From Limnohabitans sp. Rim8 (GTDB lineage: Bacteria; Pseudomonadota; Gammaproteobacteria; Burkholderiales; Burkholderiaceae_C), in contig CAMDFK010000009.1 of assembly GCA_945897465.1 (NCBI GenBank), positions 1 to 64,000 of the forward strand: a DNA stretch of 64,000 nucleotides, given 5' to 3'. The notes beneath the pieces were generated by a model. The model did no database searches. It had not been told where the DNA came from and worked only from the letters and a program-made list of their open reading frames with translations. A program made the position numbers and the translations under genes. Below, piece by piece: positions 33,964-43,086 of this stretch (its first letter is position 1; every line of letters starts with the position of its first letter).

Positions 33964-36540
33964 ATGCAAGTCTCTCGCATTCGCGCTTTGCGGGGCCCCA
34001 ATCTGTGGAGCCGTCACACCGCCATTGAGGCCATTGTCAGCTGCAGCCCCGATGACTTCGGCCTGTCGGCGCAGCACCCGGTTGAGCAGCAACTGCGGCG
34101 CATCTTCCCCGAGGTCGGGCCCTTTGACGGACAACGCCCGGGCGAAGCAGCCACACTGGCCCACGCCCTCGAAAAGGTGACCCTGAGCCTTCAATCGCAT
34201 GCCGGCTGCCCGGTCTCCTTCAGCCGCACCACACCCACCGAGGAAGCCGGCGTGTTCCAAGTGGTGGTGCAGTACACCGAAGAGGCCGTGGGCCGTCTGG
34301 CGCTGGACCTGGCCGAACAACTCTGCCAAGCCGCCAAGGCAGGCGGCAGCTTTGAGTTGGATGCGGCTGTTGCACAGCTGCATGAGCTTGACGAAGATGT
34401 GCGGTTGGGGCCCTCCACCGGGGCCATTGTGGATGCGGCTCTTTCGCGCGGTATTCCGATTCGACGCCTCACCGATGGCAGTTTGGTTCAGTTTGGCTGG
34501 GGCGCACAACAGCGGCGCATTCAGGCTGCTGAAACAGACACCACCAGCGCCATTGCCGAATCCATCGCACAAGACAAAGACCTGACCAAAAGCCTCTTGC
34601 ATGCCGCTGGCGTGCCCGTGCCCATGGGCCGCCCCGCCAAAAGCCTGGACGAAGCCTGGGCCATTGCCCAAGAGATCGGCTTGCCGGTGGTCGTCAAACC
34701 ACAGGACGGTAACCAAGGCAAAGGGGTCTCGGTCAACATCACCGCTCGACAAGCTTTTGACCATGCCTACGCCACCGCTGAGCGCTATGGCACTGTTTTG
34801 GTCGAGAAGTTTTTGCCGGGTCACGATTACCGCCTGCTGGTGGTGGGCGACAAACTGGTGGCCGCCGCACGCCGCGAGCCGCCGTTGGTGGTGGGCGACG
34901 GCAAGCACACGGTGCGCCAACTGGTCGACCAGGTCAACGCCGACCCACGCCGGGGTGAAGGCCATGCCACCTCGCTGACGAAAATTCGTTTTGACGACAT
35001 CGCCATCGCCCGCCTGCATGCACAAGATCTGGAGCCCGAGTCGGTCCCTGCCAAGGGCCGCCGCGTGATCCTGCGCAACAACGCCAACCTGTCCACCGGC
35101 GGCACCGCCACCGACGTGACCGACGAAGTCCACCCTGAAGTCGCGGCCCGCGTGATCGCAGCAGCGCAAATGGTGGGCGTGGACATCTGCGGCGTGGACG
35201 TGGTCTGCGAATCGCTCTCGCGACCACTCGAAGATCAAAACGGCGGCATTGTCGAACTCAACGCCGCTCCCGGGCTGCGCATGCACATCAGTCCCTCCTT
35301 TGGCAAAGGCCGGGACGTGGGCAACGCGGTCATTGACCATATGTTCCCGGATAGCGGCAACGGCCGTATTCCGGTGATTGCAGTGACCGGCACCAACGGC
35401 AAAACCACCACTGTGCGCTTGACCGCCCACCTGCTCAAGGAGCAGGGTCTGCGCGTGGGCATGACCAACACCGATGGCGTGTATGTCAATGGCCGCCAGA
35501 CCGACTCGGGCGACTGCAGCGGCCCGCGCAGCGCCCGCAATGTGCTGATGCACCCCGATGTGGACGCCGCCGTGTTCGAGACCGCCCGGGGGGGACTGCT
35601 GCGTGAAGGCCTGGCCTTTGACCGCTGCCAGGTGGCCGTGGTGACCAACCTGGGCGCAGGCGACCACTTAGGCCTGAATTACATCACCACCTTGGAAGAC
35701 TTGACGGTGCTCAAGCGGGTGATCGTACTCAATGTGGCGCCCTCAGGCATGGCCGTGCTCAATGCCAACGACCCGGCCGTGGTGGCCATGGCCCGGCACT
35801 GCCCGGGTGATGTGACGTTTTTTGCGCTCGATGCCAACCACCCTGTGCTGGCCACCCACCGCGCCCAAGGCAAACGCGTGGTCTATGTGGAAGGCGGAGC
35901 CATCGTGGCTCAAAAGGGCAAACAGGCATTTCGCATCCCGCTCAACCAAGTGCCGCTCACGCGCCAAGGCCAAATTGGTTTCCAGACCGAAAACGTGCTC
36001 GCCGCCGTGGGTGCGGCCTGGGCTGTGGATGTGCATTGGGACGCCATCGCCCAAGGCCTGGCCACTTTCATCAGCGACATCCAGGGCGTGCCGGGACGCT
36101 TCAACCTGTTTGACTACCAGGGTGCGACCCTGATTGCCGACTACGGCCACAACCCCGACGCGATCGCGGCCTTGGTGCAGGCGGTGGACAACATGCCCGC
36201 GAACAAACGTGTGGTGGTCATCAGCGGTGCGGGCGATCGGCGCGATCAGGACATCCGTGACCAGACGCAAATTCTGGGCAAGGCTTTTGACGAAGTGCTG
36301 CTGTACCAGGACGCCTGCCAACGCGGACGGGAAGACGGGGAGGTGATCGGTTTGCTGCGCGAAGGCCTGCAAGGCGCCTTGCGCACCACCCATGTGCAAG
36401 ATGTCCAGGGAGAATTCAACGCCATCGACACCGCCCTGTCGCGCCTGTCACCGGGCGATCTGTGCCTGATCTTGATTGACCAAGTGGAAGAGTCTTTGGC
36501 CTACATCTCCGAAAAAGTCAAAGCTGGCCAAAGTGTCTGA
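33964..36540 (+). CDS. cphA: Cyanophycin synthetase
   Basis: An 858-residue enzyme that polymerises aspartate and arginine into cyanophycin, a nitrogen and carbon store. The ATP-grasp domain (about 200-470) adds one residue type. The Mur-ligase domain has an intact P-loop, VTGTNGKTTTVRL (about 473-485), then TDSGDCSGPRSA and TARGGLLREGLAFDRC. The C-terminal Mur domain has IADYGHNPDA. ATG 33964 is chosen; the TTG four codons before is weaker. It starts 45 bases after the paralogue and is probably co-transcribed. No cyanophycinase gene lies in the window. Confidence 0.95.
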   Translation: MQVSRIRALRGPNLWSRHTAIEAIVSCSPDDFGLSAQHPVEQQLRRIFPEVGPFDGQRPGEAATLAHALEKVTLSLQSHAGCPVSFSRTTPTEEAGVFQVVVQYTEEAVGRLALDLAEQLCQAAKAGGSFELDAAVAQLHELDEDVRLGPSTGAIVDAALSRGIPIRRLTDGSLVQFGWGAQQRRIQAAETDTTSAIAESIAQDKDLTKSLLHAAGVPVPMGRPAKSLDEAWAIAQEIGLPVVVKPQDGNQGKGVSVNITARQAFDHAYATAERYGTVLVEKFLPGHDYRLLVVGDKLVAAARREPPLVVGDGKHTVRQLVDQVNADPRRGEGHATSLTKIRFDDIAIARLHAQDLEPESVPAKGRRVILRNNANLSTGGTATDVTDEVHPEVAARVIAAAQMVGVDICGVDVVCESLSRPLEDQNGGIVELNAAPGLRMHISPSFGKGRDVGNAVIDHMFPDSGNGRIPVIAVTGTNGKTTTVRLTAHLLKEQGLRVGMTNTDGVYVNGRQTDSGDCSGPRSARNVLMHPDVDAAVFETARGGLLREGLAFDRCQVAVVTNLGAGDHLGLNYITTLEDLTVLKRVIVLNVAPSGMAVLNANDPAVVAMARHCPGDVTFFALDANHPVLATHRAQGKRVVYVEGGAIVAQKGKQAFRIPLNQVPLTRQGQIGFQTENVLAAVGAAWAVDVHWDAIAQGLATFISDIQGVPGRFNLFDYQGATLIADYGHNPDAIAALVQAVDNMPANKRVVVISGAGDRRDQDIRDQTQILGKAFDEVLLYQDACQRGREDGEVIGLLREGLQGALRTTHVQDVQGEFNAIDTALSRLSPGDLCLILIDQVEESLAYISEKVKAGQSV

Positions 36541-36551
36541 AAGCCCCCAGT

Positions 36552-37754
36552 TCATGGCCTGATGACAAAAGCCATGTTCAGGCCCACACTGGCCATGAAT
36601 GCGGTCACCCACCCCAGCCATCGCATCACGCTGGGGGGTGGCCGCTCCACCAAGCGGTGTAACCAGTCGCCCCCGAGGATCGACAGCAGCACGGCAACCA
36701 GCATGCCTGTCGCATTGGCCCACAGCACACCAGGCCAGTGCGCCGTGACGAAGGCATTGACGGCCAGGCACACGCCAAAGTGGATGAGGAACACCGAATA
36801 GGACACCCCTGACAGCCATTGCAAGGCAGCCTGCCAGCGTGAACGCCCGGCAAGTTCACCCGCAAACCAGGACTCAGGCACCAGCACCAAGAGCGCGGCC
36901 ACACCCCCAGCCACCGCGATGCGTGGGCGCGGCTCCAGCCACCAGGCCACGCACCCCACCAGCAGCAGCAGCAAGGCGCCTGGCCCCCAAAGCCGCGAAT
37001 GTGCATGACCCTTGGCCCAATGGGCTTGCCGTCGAGCCTCCCAAGCCAACAGGCCCAAACCATAACTGCCCCAGAAATACACGCCCAGATCGTCCAGGTC
37101 GGCATCCCGGTTCCACCACCACAAAGACGCACACACCAGCCCCAACCAAAGCACCCAGCGCCGAGGGTCCCATGCCTTGGCGTCCCGCCTTTGATCGCTT
37201 GTATGCCCCATCGCTCCAAGGCAGCGCCATGACTTCAGCAGCACGAGGCAACCCAAGGCCATCGCATACAGTTGCAAATCGATCGCCACATACCATATGC
37301 CCGCCGACAAGGCCTCCAGATCGAGCAGATGCTGTAGCAGCAACACATGCGCCAGCGCCTGTCCCCAGTCGGGTGGGGCTGAGAGACTGGTGTGCTCAAA
37401 GCCGGGCCGCAGCCATTCGGTGACCAGCACGGTGAAACTGAGCGCGGCCAGCAAGGGTATGGCCAAGCGCAAATAACGCCGCCAAATCAGTTGGAGGGCC
37501 TCGGTCAGCGCCAGCGACTTGTATCGGGCCATGCTGCCCGCCGTGAGAAAACCCGCACACACCAAAAAGAATTGCACAGCCAAACGGCCATGGTCATAGA
37601 GCCAATTCACCACACCAGGCCAGGCAACTGCCACCACATCCGACATGGGCCCGTAAAACGCCAAATGGTGCAACACGATCAACAAGCAGCCTGCGGCCTT
37701 GAGCAGGTCGATCAAAAAAGAACGCCCCGAAGGGCGTTGCACGGTGTGGGACAA
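36552..37754 (-). CDS. Acyltransferase-3 family membrane protein
   Basis: A 400-residue protein with about ten hydrophobic segments. Typical acyltransferase-3 features are SFLIDLLKAAGCLLIVLHHL near the N-terminus, with the catalytic-type histidine pair, and VQFFLVCAGFLTAGS. Such proteins move acetyl or other acyl groups onto polysaccharides or lipids at the inner membrane. The start is a TTG at 37754; a GTG four codons further in is the alternative. It converges on cphA with an 11-base gap and follows the nitronate monooxygenase gene by 21 bases. Confidence 0.85.
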   Translation of the reverse strand: MSHTVQRPSGRSFLIDLLKAAGCLLIVLHHLAFYGPMSDVVAVAWPGVVNWLYDHGRLAVQFFLVCAGFLTAGSMARYKSLALTEALQLIWRRYLRLAIPLLAALSFTVLVTEWLRPGFEHTSLSAPPDWGQALAHVLLLQHLLDLEALSAGIWYVAIDLQLYAMALGCLVLLKSWRCLGAMGHTSDQRRDAKAWDPRRWVLWLGLVCASLWWWNRDADLDDLGVYFWGSYGLGLLAWEARRQAHWAKGHAHSRLWGPGALLLLLVGCVAWWLEPRPRIAVAGGVAALLVLVPESWFAGELAGRSRWQAALQWLSGVSYSVFLIHFGVCLAVNAFVTAHWPGVLWANATGMLVAVLLSILGGDWLHRLVERPPPSVMRWLGWVTAFMASVGLNMAFVIRP

Positions 37755-37775
37755 AGCCGACTCAGGCAGTGGCCA

Positions 37776-38729
37776 TCACAGGGCCAGGCGGGCGCGGGCC
37801 ACTTGGTACTGGGCCTTGAACTGGGCCACCAGATCGGCCGTGCTTTGCACCGACTGGATCGCGCCAATGCCCTGGCCGCAGCCCCAGATGTCTTTCCAGG
37901 CTTTTTTGGCGTCACCACCAAAATTCATCTTGCTGGGGTCGGACTCGGGCAGATTCTCGGGGTCCAGACCAGCATTGCGGATTGACGGGGCCAGGTAGTT
38001 GCCGTGCACACCCGTGAAAAGGTTGCTGTAGACGATGTCGTCGGAGTTGCTGTCCACGATGGCTTGTTTGTAATCCTCGGCCGCACGCGCTTCGTGCGTG
38101 GCAATGAAAGCCGAGCCGATGTAGGCGAAATCCGCACCCATGGCTTGGGCCGCCAAAATCGCATCACCCGTGGCGATCGAGCCGGACAAGGCCACTGGGC
38201 CGTCGAACCATTGGCGAATCTCCTGGATCAGGGCGAACGGGCTTTTGACGCCCGCGTGGCCACCGGCACCCGCGGCCACAGCGATCAGGCCGTCCGCGCC
38301 CTTTTCAATCGCCTTGTGCGCGTGCTTGTTGTTGATGATGTCGTGCAGCACCACACCGCCGTAGCTGTGGGCGGCGGCATTGATCTCTTCGCGCGCACCC
38401 AGCGAGGTGATGATGATCGGCACCTTGTACTTCACGCACATGGCCATGTCGTGCTCCAGCCGGTCGTTGCTCTTGTGCACGATCTGGTTGATGGCATAGG
38501 GCGCTGCTGGTTTGTCAGGGTTGGCCTTGTTGTAGGCAGCCAGGGTTTCCGAGATTTCGATCAACCACTCTTCGAGTTGCGCGGCAGGGCGGGCGTTCAA
38601 AGCGGGCATGGAGCCCACGATACCCGCCTTGCACTGCTCAATCACCAGCTTGGGGTTGCTGATGATGAACAGGGGCGAGGCGATGGCAGGAAATGGCAGA
38701 TTGGCCAGCACGGGGGGCAGATTGGACAT
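37776..38729 (-). CDS. Nitronate monooxygenase-like flavoprotein
   Basis: A 317-residue TIM-barrel FMN enzyme of the nitronate monooxygenase/2-nitropropane dioxygenase family. The phosphate-binding blocks GAGGHAGV and SGSIATGDAI are visible, as is MGADFAYIGSAF near the end of the barrel. The C-terminal WGCGQGIGAIQ is typical. In this family the nitronate substrate is often not the real one. Its place beside acyl-CoA dehydrogenase and ETF genes suggests an enoyl- or acyl-related flavin reaction, but this is unproven. Confidence 0.88.
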   Translation of the reverse strand: MSNLPPVLANLPFPAIASPLFIISNPKLVIEQCKAGIVGSMPALNARPAAQLEEWLIEISETLAAYNKANPDKPAAPYAINQIVHKSNDRLEHDMAMCVKYKVPIIITSLGAREEINAAAHSYGGVVLHDIINNKHAHKAIEKGADGLIAVAAGAGGHAGVKSPFALIQEIRQWFDGPVALSGSIATGDAILAAQAMGADFAYIGSAFIATHEARAAEDYKQAIVDSNSDDIVYSNLFTGVHGNYLAPSIRNAGLDPENLPESDPSKMNFGGDAKKAWKDIWGCGQGIGAIQSVQSTADLVAQFKAQYQVARARLAL

Positions 38730-38764
38730 GTTGTCTCCAAAAAAAATAGTTGTTTGAATCGGTA

Positions 38765-40555
38765 TCAGAAAGCGTCGAGCGCCATTTCGGTCACGCTGCC
38801 TGCACCTTCGACGATGCTGTCGCGGATGCCGGGGGCTTTGGACAGAATGTGGTCGGCATAGAAACGCGCGGTGGTGACCTTGGCGGCCATGAAGGCCGCG
38901 TCCTGCGCTTGTGCCTCGGGCGTGAGGGCCACCAACAAGGCGCGGCCCATTTGCCAGCCCGCCATCAGATTGCCCGCCAGCATGAGGTAAGGCACGCTGC
39001 CTGCAAACACGTCGTTGGGGTGGGCCTTGGTGTTGCCCGCCACAAACTCGACCACGTCCACAAAGGCTTCGCGGGCGGCTTGGAGGCGACGGGCCACGGC
39101 CTGCGCGTCAGCGTTGCCAGAAGCCGCCAATTCGCTTTCGGTTTGCGCCACCTGACCAGCCAGCGCCTTGGCGGTTTGGCCACCGTCGCGGGCGGTCTTG
39201 CGGCCCACCAGGTCGTTGGCCTGGATGGCGGTCGTGCCTTCATAAATCGTCAAAATTTTGGCGTCGCGGTAGTACTGCGCCGCACCCGTTTCCTCGATGA
39301 AACCCATGCCGCCATGCACCTGCACGCCCAAGCTGGTGACTTCCAGGCTCATCTCGGTGCTGTAGCCCTTGACCAGCGGCACCATGAATTCATAAAACGC
39401 CAAGTTTTGCTTGCGCACCTCGGCATCGGGGTGGTGGTGCGAGGCGTCGTAGGCCGCAGCGGCCGTGGCGGCCATGGCGCGGCAGCCTTCGGTGTAAGCC
39501 CGCATGGTCATCAGCATGCGGCGCACATCAGGGTGGTGAATGATGGGACCCGCTGCAGGCAAGCTGCCATCGACCGGACGGCTTTGCACGCGGTCGCGGG
39601 CGTACTGCACGGCACGCTGGTAAGAGCGCTCGGCAATCGCGATGCCCTGCACACCCACTGCATAGCGGGCGGCGTTCATCATGATGAACATGTATTCGAG
39701 GCCGCGGTTTTCCTGGCCCACCAAATAACCCACACCGCCGCCGTGGTCGCCAAACTGCAGCACAGCCGTGGGGCTGGCCTTGATGCCCATCTTGTGCTCG
39801 ATGCTCACGCAGTGCACATCATTGCGCTCACCCAGCGAGCCATCCGCCTTGACCATGACTTTGGGGACGACAAACAGGCTGATGCCTTTGACGCCCTCGG
39901 GTGCGCCCACCACACGGGCCAGAACCAAGTGCACGATGTTCTCGGCCATGTCGTGCTCACCGTAGGTGATGTAGATCTTGGTGCCGAAAATTTTGTAAGT
40001 GCCATCGGGCTGGGGCTCGGCGCGGGTACGCACAGCGGCCAGGTCCGAGCCCGCTTGTGGCTCGGTCAGGTTCATGGTGCCAGTCCACTGGCCGGAGATC
40101 AGCTTTTCCAGGTAGGTGGCTTTGAGTTCATCGGAACCGGCTGTCAGCAAAGCTTCGATTGCGCCATCGGTGAGCAAGGGGCACAGCGCAAAAGCCATGT
40201 TGGCCGAGTTGAGCATTTCGCCGCAAGCTGCGCCAATGGTTTTGGGCAGGCCTTGACCGCCAAAGTCTGCTGGATGCTGCAGGCCTTGCCAGCCGCCTTC
40301 GGCATATTGCTGGTAAGCCTCTTTGAAGCCGGGCGTGGTGGTCACGCCGCTGCCATTGTGGAAGGACGGGTTTTTGTCGCCTTCCCAGTTCAGAGGCGAG
40401 ATCACATCTTGGTTGAGCTTGGCGCATTCCTCGAGCACCGCTTGTGCTGTTTCCAAACCCGCATCTTCAAAGCCGGGAATCTGCGCAATCTGGTCAATGC
40501 GGGCCAAATGCTCGATGTTGAAAAGCATGTCCTTGAGGGGGGCGATGTAGCTCAT
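38765..40555 (-). CDS. Acyl-CoA dehydrogenase, long form with C-terminal extension
   Basis: A 596-residue flavoenzyme oxidising acyl-CoA to enoyl-CoA, about 200 residues longer than short acyl-CoA dehydrogenases. The extra C-terminal helical domain and the general layout fit the AidB/DmdC-like group. FAD and substrate motifs include TMNLTEPQAGSDLAAVRT and the region ILTIYEGTTAIQANDL, which has the usual Glu context. It belongs with the ETF genes upstream on the same strand, which carry its electrons. The exact chain specificity, including methylmercaptopropionyl-CoA, cannot be read from sequence alone. Confidence 0.92.
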   Translation of the reverse strand: MSYIAPLKDMLFNIEHLARIDQIAQIPGFEDAGLETAQAVLEECAKLNQDVISPLNWEGDKNPSFHNGSGVTTTPGFKEAYQQYAEGGWQGLQHPADFGGQGLPKTIGAACGEMLNSANMAFALCPLLTDGAIEALLTAGSDELKATYLEKLISGQWTGTMNLTEPQAGSDLAAVRTRAEPQPDGTYKIFGTKIYITYGEHDMAENIVHLVLARVVGAPEGVKGISLFVVPKVMVKADGSLGERNDVHCVSIEHKMGIKASPTAVLQFGDHGGGVGYLVGQENRGLEYMFIMMNAARYAVGVQGIAIAERSYQRAVQYARDRVQSRPVDGSLPAAGPIIHHPDVRRMLMTMRAYTEGCRAMAATAAAAYDASHHHPDAEVRKQNLAFYEFMVPLVKGYSTEMSLEVTSLGVQVHGGMGFIEETGAAQYYRDAKILTIYEGTTAIQANDLVGRKTARDGGQTAKALAGQVAQTESELAASGNADAQAVARRLQAAREAFVDVVEFVAGNTKAHPNDVFAGSVPYLMLAGNLMAGWQMGRALLVALTPEAQAQDAAFMAAKVTTARFYADHILSKAPGIRDSIVEGAGSVTEMALDAF

Positions 40556-40652
40556 GGTTTATCTCTGTTCGTTGAAAAAAGATTGAAGCCGCCAATCTGG
40601 CGGCGAGTGTTCGTGCGCCCCATGGGAAAGGGCCTGGTGCGGGGCTCGATTC

Positions 40653-40736
40653 GCCACTCAGGCAGAGGCCTGCGACGGGGCTCAGAGGCGCTTCGCTTTG
40701 CCACATCGCCCCGCCGCAGGTCTCTGCCTGAGCGGC
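40653..40736. repeat. Long hairpin 1 with conserved core
   Basis: Arms at 40657-40680 and 40709-40732 pair at 22 of 24 positions, and three more bases extend outward. The loop contains GCTCAGAGGCGCTTCGCT and continues TTGCCACATCG. The same core is found in reverse orientation inside hairpin 2, although the arms of the two hairpins are unrelated. Confidence 0.8.
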
Positions 40737-40840
40737 TGCATTGCGGCTGACTGGGCCGGTTTTGGCTTTCATGGACAACAGCAAAACCCAACACGACTTG
40801 GCTTGTCTTTTGAGGCAGCATGAAAACGGCACGAAACGCA

Positions 40841-40924
40841 GTGCGCCGGGTTCGGTGGCCGGGGCTGGCGATATGGCAAAGCGAAGCGCCTCTGAGCCAT
40901 CCCCGGCCGCCGAACCCGGCGCAC
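40841..40924. repeat. Long hairpin 2 with the same core inverted
   Basis: Arms at 40841-40864 and 40901-40924 pair at 23 of 24 positions and begin GTGCGCCGGGTTCGG. The loop, 40865-40900, includes CAAAGCGAAGCGCCTCTGAG. That is the reverse complement of the hairpin 1 core, with one difference over 32 bases (40679-40710 versus 40866-40897). Confidence 0.8.
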
Positions 40925-40980
40925 GGAAAAAAACATGGACCCTGTTGCAGCATGTCAACGCTCCAGGGCCCATCAAATGA

Positions 40981-41913
40981 TCAAAGTGCCTGTGTCAACT
41001 CAGGCACAGCCGAAAACAAATCGGCTTCGAGGCCAAAGTCGGCCACGCTGAAGATTGGCGCTTCAGGGTCCTTGTTGATCGCCACGATCACTTTGGAATC
41101 TTTCATGCCCGCCAAGTGCTGGATCGCACCCGAGATGCCGCAAGCGACATACAGCTGAGGTGCCACGATCTTGCCGGTCTGGCCCACTTGCAGGTCGTTG
41201 GCGGCATAACCGGCGTCCACTGCTGCGCGGCTGGCACCAATCGCTGCGCCCAGTTTGTCGGCCAGCGGGGTCATGACTTCAGCAAACTTTTCTGAGCTGC
41301 CCAAAGCGCGTCCACCAGACACAATGATCTTGGCGGCTGTCAGTTCAGGGCGGTCGTTCTTGGCAATTTCGCTGCCCTTGAAGCTGCTCTTGCCGCTGTC
41401 GGCTTGCGCAGCGGCGATTTCCACAGCGGCGCTGCCACCGGTGGCGGCTGCCGCATCAAAACCGGTGGTGCGCACGGTGATGACTTTGGTGCCGTCTGTG
41501 CTTTGCACCGTGGCCATGGCGTTGCCCGCATAGATGGGGCGCTCGAAGGTGTCGGACGAGATGACTTGTGTCACATCGCTGATTTGACCCACATCCAGCT
41601 TGGCTGCCACGCGGGGGGCCACGTTCTTGCCTGCGGCGGTTGCGGGGAACAGGATGTGGCTGTAGTGGGCGGCGATGGCCAACACTTGCGCAGCGAAGTT
41701 TTCGGCCAGGCCATGGGCCAGGGCTTCGCTGTCGGCGTGGATCACTTTGGTCACACCTGCGATTTGGGCGGCGGCTTGCGCAGCAGAGGCGGCGTTGTGG
41801 CCCGCCACCAGCACATGCACATCACCACCACAAGCGGCTGCGGCCGTGACGGTGTTCAGGGTCGCGCCTTTGATCGAGGCGTTGTCGTGTTCGGCAATCA
41901 CGAGAGAAGTCAT
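40981..41913 (-). CDS. etfA: Electron transfer flavoprotein subunit alpha
   Basis: A 310-residue FAD-carrying subunit that accepts electrons from acyl-CoA dehydrogenases. The C-terminal FAD domain has [30 protein letters not shown] and [17 protein letters not shown], followed by the terminal [20 protein letters not shown] signature. Length is normal. It follows etfB on the same strand across a 122-base gap that contains a palindromic repeat. Confidence 0.96.
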   Translation of the reverse strand: MTSLVIAEHDNASIKGATLNTVTAAAACGGDVHVLVAGHNAASAAQAAAQIAGVTKVIHADSEALAHGLAENFAAQVLAIAAHYSHILFPATAAGKNVAPRVAAKLDVGQISDVTQVISSDTFERPIYAGNAMATVQSTDGTKVITVRTTGFDAAAATGGSAAVEIAAAQADSGKSSFKGSEIAKNDRPELTAAKIIVSGGRALGSSEKFAEVMTPLADKLGAAIGASRAAVDAGYAANDLQVGQTGKIVAPQLYVACGISGAIQHLAGMKDSKVIVAINKDPEAPIFSVADFGLEADLFSAVPELTQAL

Positions 41914-41958
41914 GGTGTTCCTTGTTATTAATCAGGGGGGAAAGACATCGAAATGGCT

Positions 41959-42024
41959 GTCATTGCGAGCGCAGCGCGGCAATCCAGTGCTGGACTGCCA
42001 CGTCACTTCGTTCCTCGCAGTGAC
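41959..42024. repeat. Palindromic intergenic repeat (REP-like) inside the etf operon
   Basis: Arms GTCATTGCGAG (41959-41969) and CTCGCAGTGAC (42014-42024) pair with one mismatch. The copy lies between etfB and etfA, so it is transcribed and may act as an mRNA-stabilising hairpin. Confidence 0.65.
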
Positions 42025-42035
42025 GGCGCATTTCG

Positions 42036-42791
42036 TTAAATGACTTTGGCGACGTTTTTGAGCTTGTCCACCAGCGTGGCCACATCGGGCACCTTGATGC
42101 CGGCGCTGCGCTTGGCAGGCTCGGACACTTTCAGGGTCTTGATGCGGGGGGCCACATCCACACCCAAGTCCTCTGGCTTGTAGGTGTCGAGCTGCTTTTT
42201 CTTGGCTTTCATGATGTTGGGCAAAGTCACGTAACGCGGCTCGTTCAGGCGCAAATCGGTGGTCACTACCGCTGGCAGGCTGACGCTCAGCACCTCCAGG
42301 CCACCATCGATCTCGCGGGTGACGTGAGCCTTGCCGTCCACGATTTCGACCCTTGAAGCAAACGTGGCTTGGGGCAAATCGGCCAAGGCCGCCAGCATCT
42401 GGCCGGTCTGGTTGCAGTCGTCGTCAATGGCTTGTTTGCCCAAGATGATCAGACCCGGTTGCTCTTTGTCCAACAAAGCTTTGAGCAGTTTGGCCACGGC
42501 CAAAGGCTGCAGGTCCAAGTCAGCGGGGGTCTCGACCAAAATGCCGCGGTCGGCACCGATGGCCATCGCGGTGCGCAGGGTTTCCTGGCACTGGGCCACA
42601 CCACAGGAGATAGCGATGACTTCGGTGGCCAAACCTTTTTCTTTCAGGCGCACGGCTTCTTCGACGGCGATCTCGTCAAAGGGGTTCATGCTCATCTTGA
42701 CGTTGGCGATGTCCACGCCCGAACCATCGGACTTGACACGGACCTTGACGTTGTAGTCGACCACCCGCTTGACGGGAACGAGAATTTTCAT
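42036..42791 (-). CDS. etfB: Electron transfer flavoprotein subunit beta
   Basis: A 251-residue AMP-binding partner of EtfA. It begins [14 protein letters not shown], as in the family. It contains [22 protein letters not shown] and [17 protein letters not shown]. The conserved EtfB loop with [21 protein letters not shown] is also present. ATG 42791 is chosen because GGAGAAG lies upstream; the earlier in-frame ATG at 42821 adds unrelated residues. A distinctive ACGT-rich palindrome lies about 55 bases upstream. Confidence 0.96.
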   Translation of the reverse strand: MKILVPVKRVVDYNVKVRVKSDGSGVDIANVKMSMNPFDEIAVEEAVRLKEKGLATEVIAISCGVAQCQETLRTAMAIGADRGILVETPADLDLQPLAVAKLLKALLDKEQPGLIILGKQAIDDDCNQTGQMLAALADLPQATFASRVEIVDGKAHVTREIDGGLEVLSVSLPAVVTTDLRLNEPRYVTLPNIMKAKKKQLDTYKPEDLGVDVAPRIKTLKVSEPAKRSAGIKVPDVATLVDKLKNVAKVI

Positions 42792-42845
42792 GAAAGCTTC
42801 TCCATTGATATCAAAACCCAAGCCTCTGGAAACGTCTTGATGTCG

Positions 42846-42866
42846 TTGACGTTACGTAAACGTCAA
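42846..42866. promoter_or_regulatory. Palindrome upstream of etfB, possible LiuR/MerR-type operator
   Basis: TTGACGTT (42846-42853), a five-base centre ACGTA and AACGTCAA (42859-42866) form a perfect 8-bp inverted repeat. It includes ACGTAAACGT. This resembles the binding sites described for the MerR-family regulator LiuR, which controls branched-chain and fatty-acid degradation genes, etf among them, in proteobacteria. No such regulator gene is in the window. Confidence 0.5.
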
Positions 42867-42987
42867 TTGTGCATCAAAACTGTCAAATAGGCACTGAACA
42901 CTTCTTAAAAAAGCACGATCGTTCGAATTTTAGACCGGTTTTATGAAAGTGATAGTCAACATTTGACAATCCTACCCCCGGGAATTC

Positions 42988-43001
42988 ACCGACCAATCGG
43001 T
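42988..43001. promoter_or_regulatory. Inverted repeat upstream of the TRAP transporter
   Basis: ACCGA and TCGGT flank CCAA, about 90 bases before the dctP start. Wider words CCTAC (42971-42975) and GTAGG (43000-43004) also face each other. The ACCGA-N4-TCGGT form is like some TetR-family operators, but no regulator is adjacent. Confidence 0.35.
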
Positions 43002-43086
43002 AGGCGAATCAGGGTTAACATCAATTTTCTTGTTAATCGTTCAATATTACGATTATGTTTTGTAACCAAATCAATGGAGCAATTGG

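Larger units (their letters stand above)
40556..40980. other. 425-base non-coding gap between acyl-CoA dehydrogenase and etfA
   Basis: The gap holds the two long hairpins and about 100 bases between them. Open frames here are repetitive and look non-coding. Leading into the dehydrogenase gene is a weak GAGATAA-like site before the start at 40555. No tRNA or intrinsic terminator is obvious. Confidence 0.6.

Noticed and set aside
38750..40750. Long open frame on the plus strand (about 666 codons)
   Set aside because: It is antisense to the acyl-CoA dehydrogenase, whose conserved motifs prove the other strand. The translation is rich in His, Gly and Val in the way of mirrored GC-rich genes.
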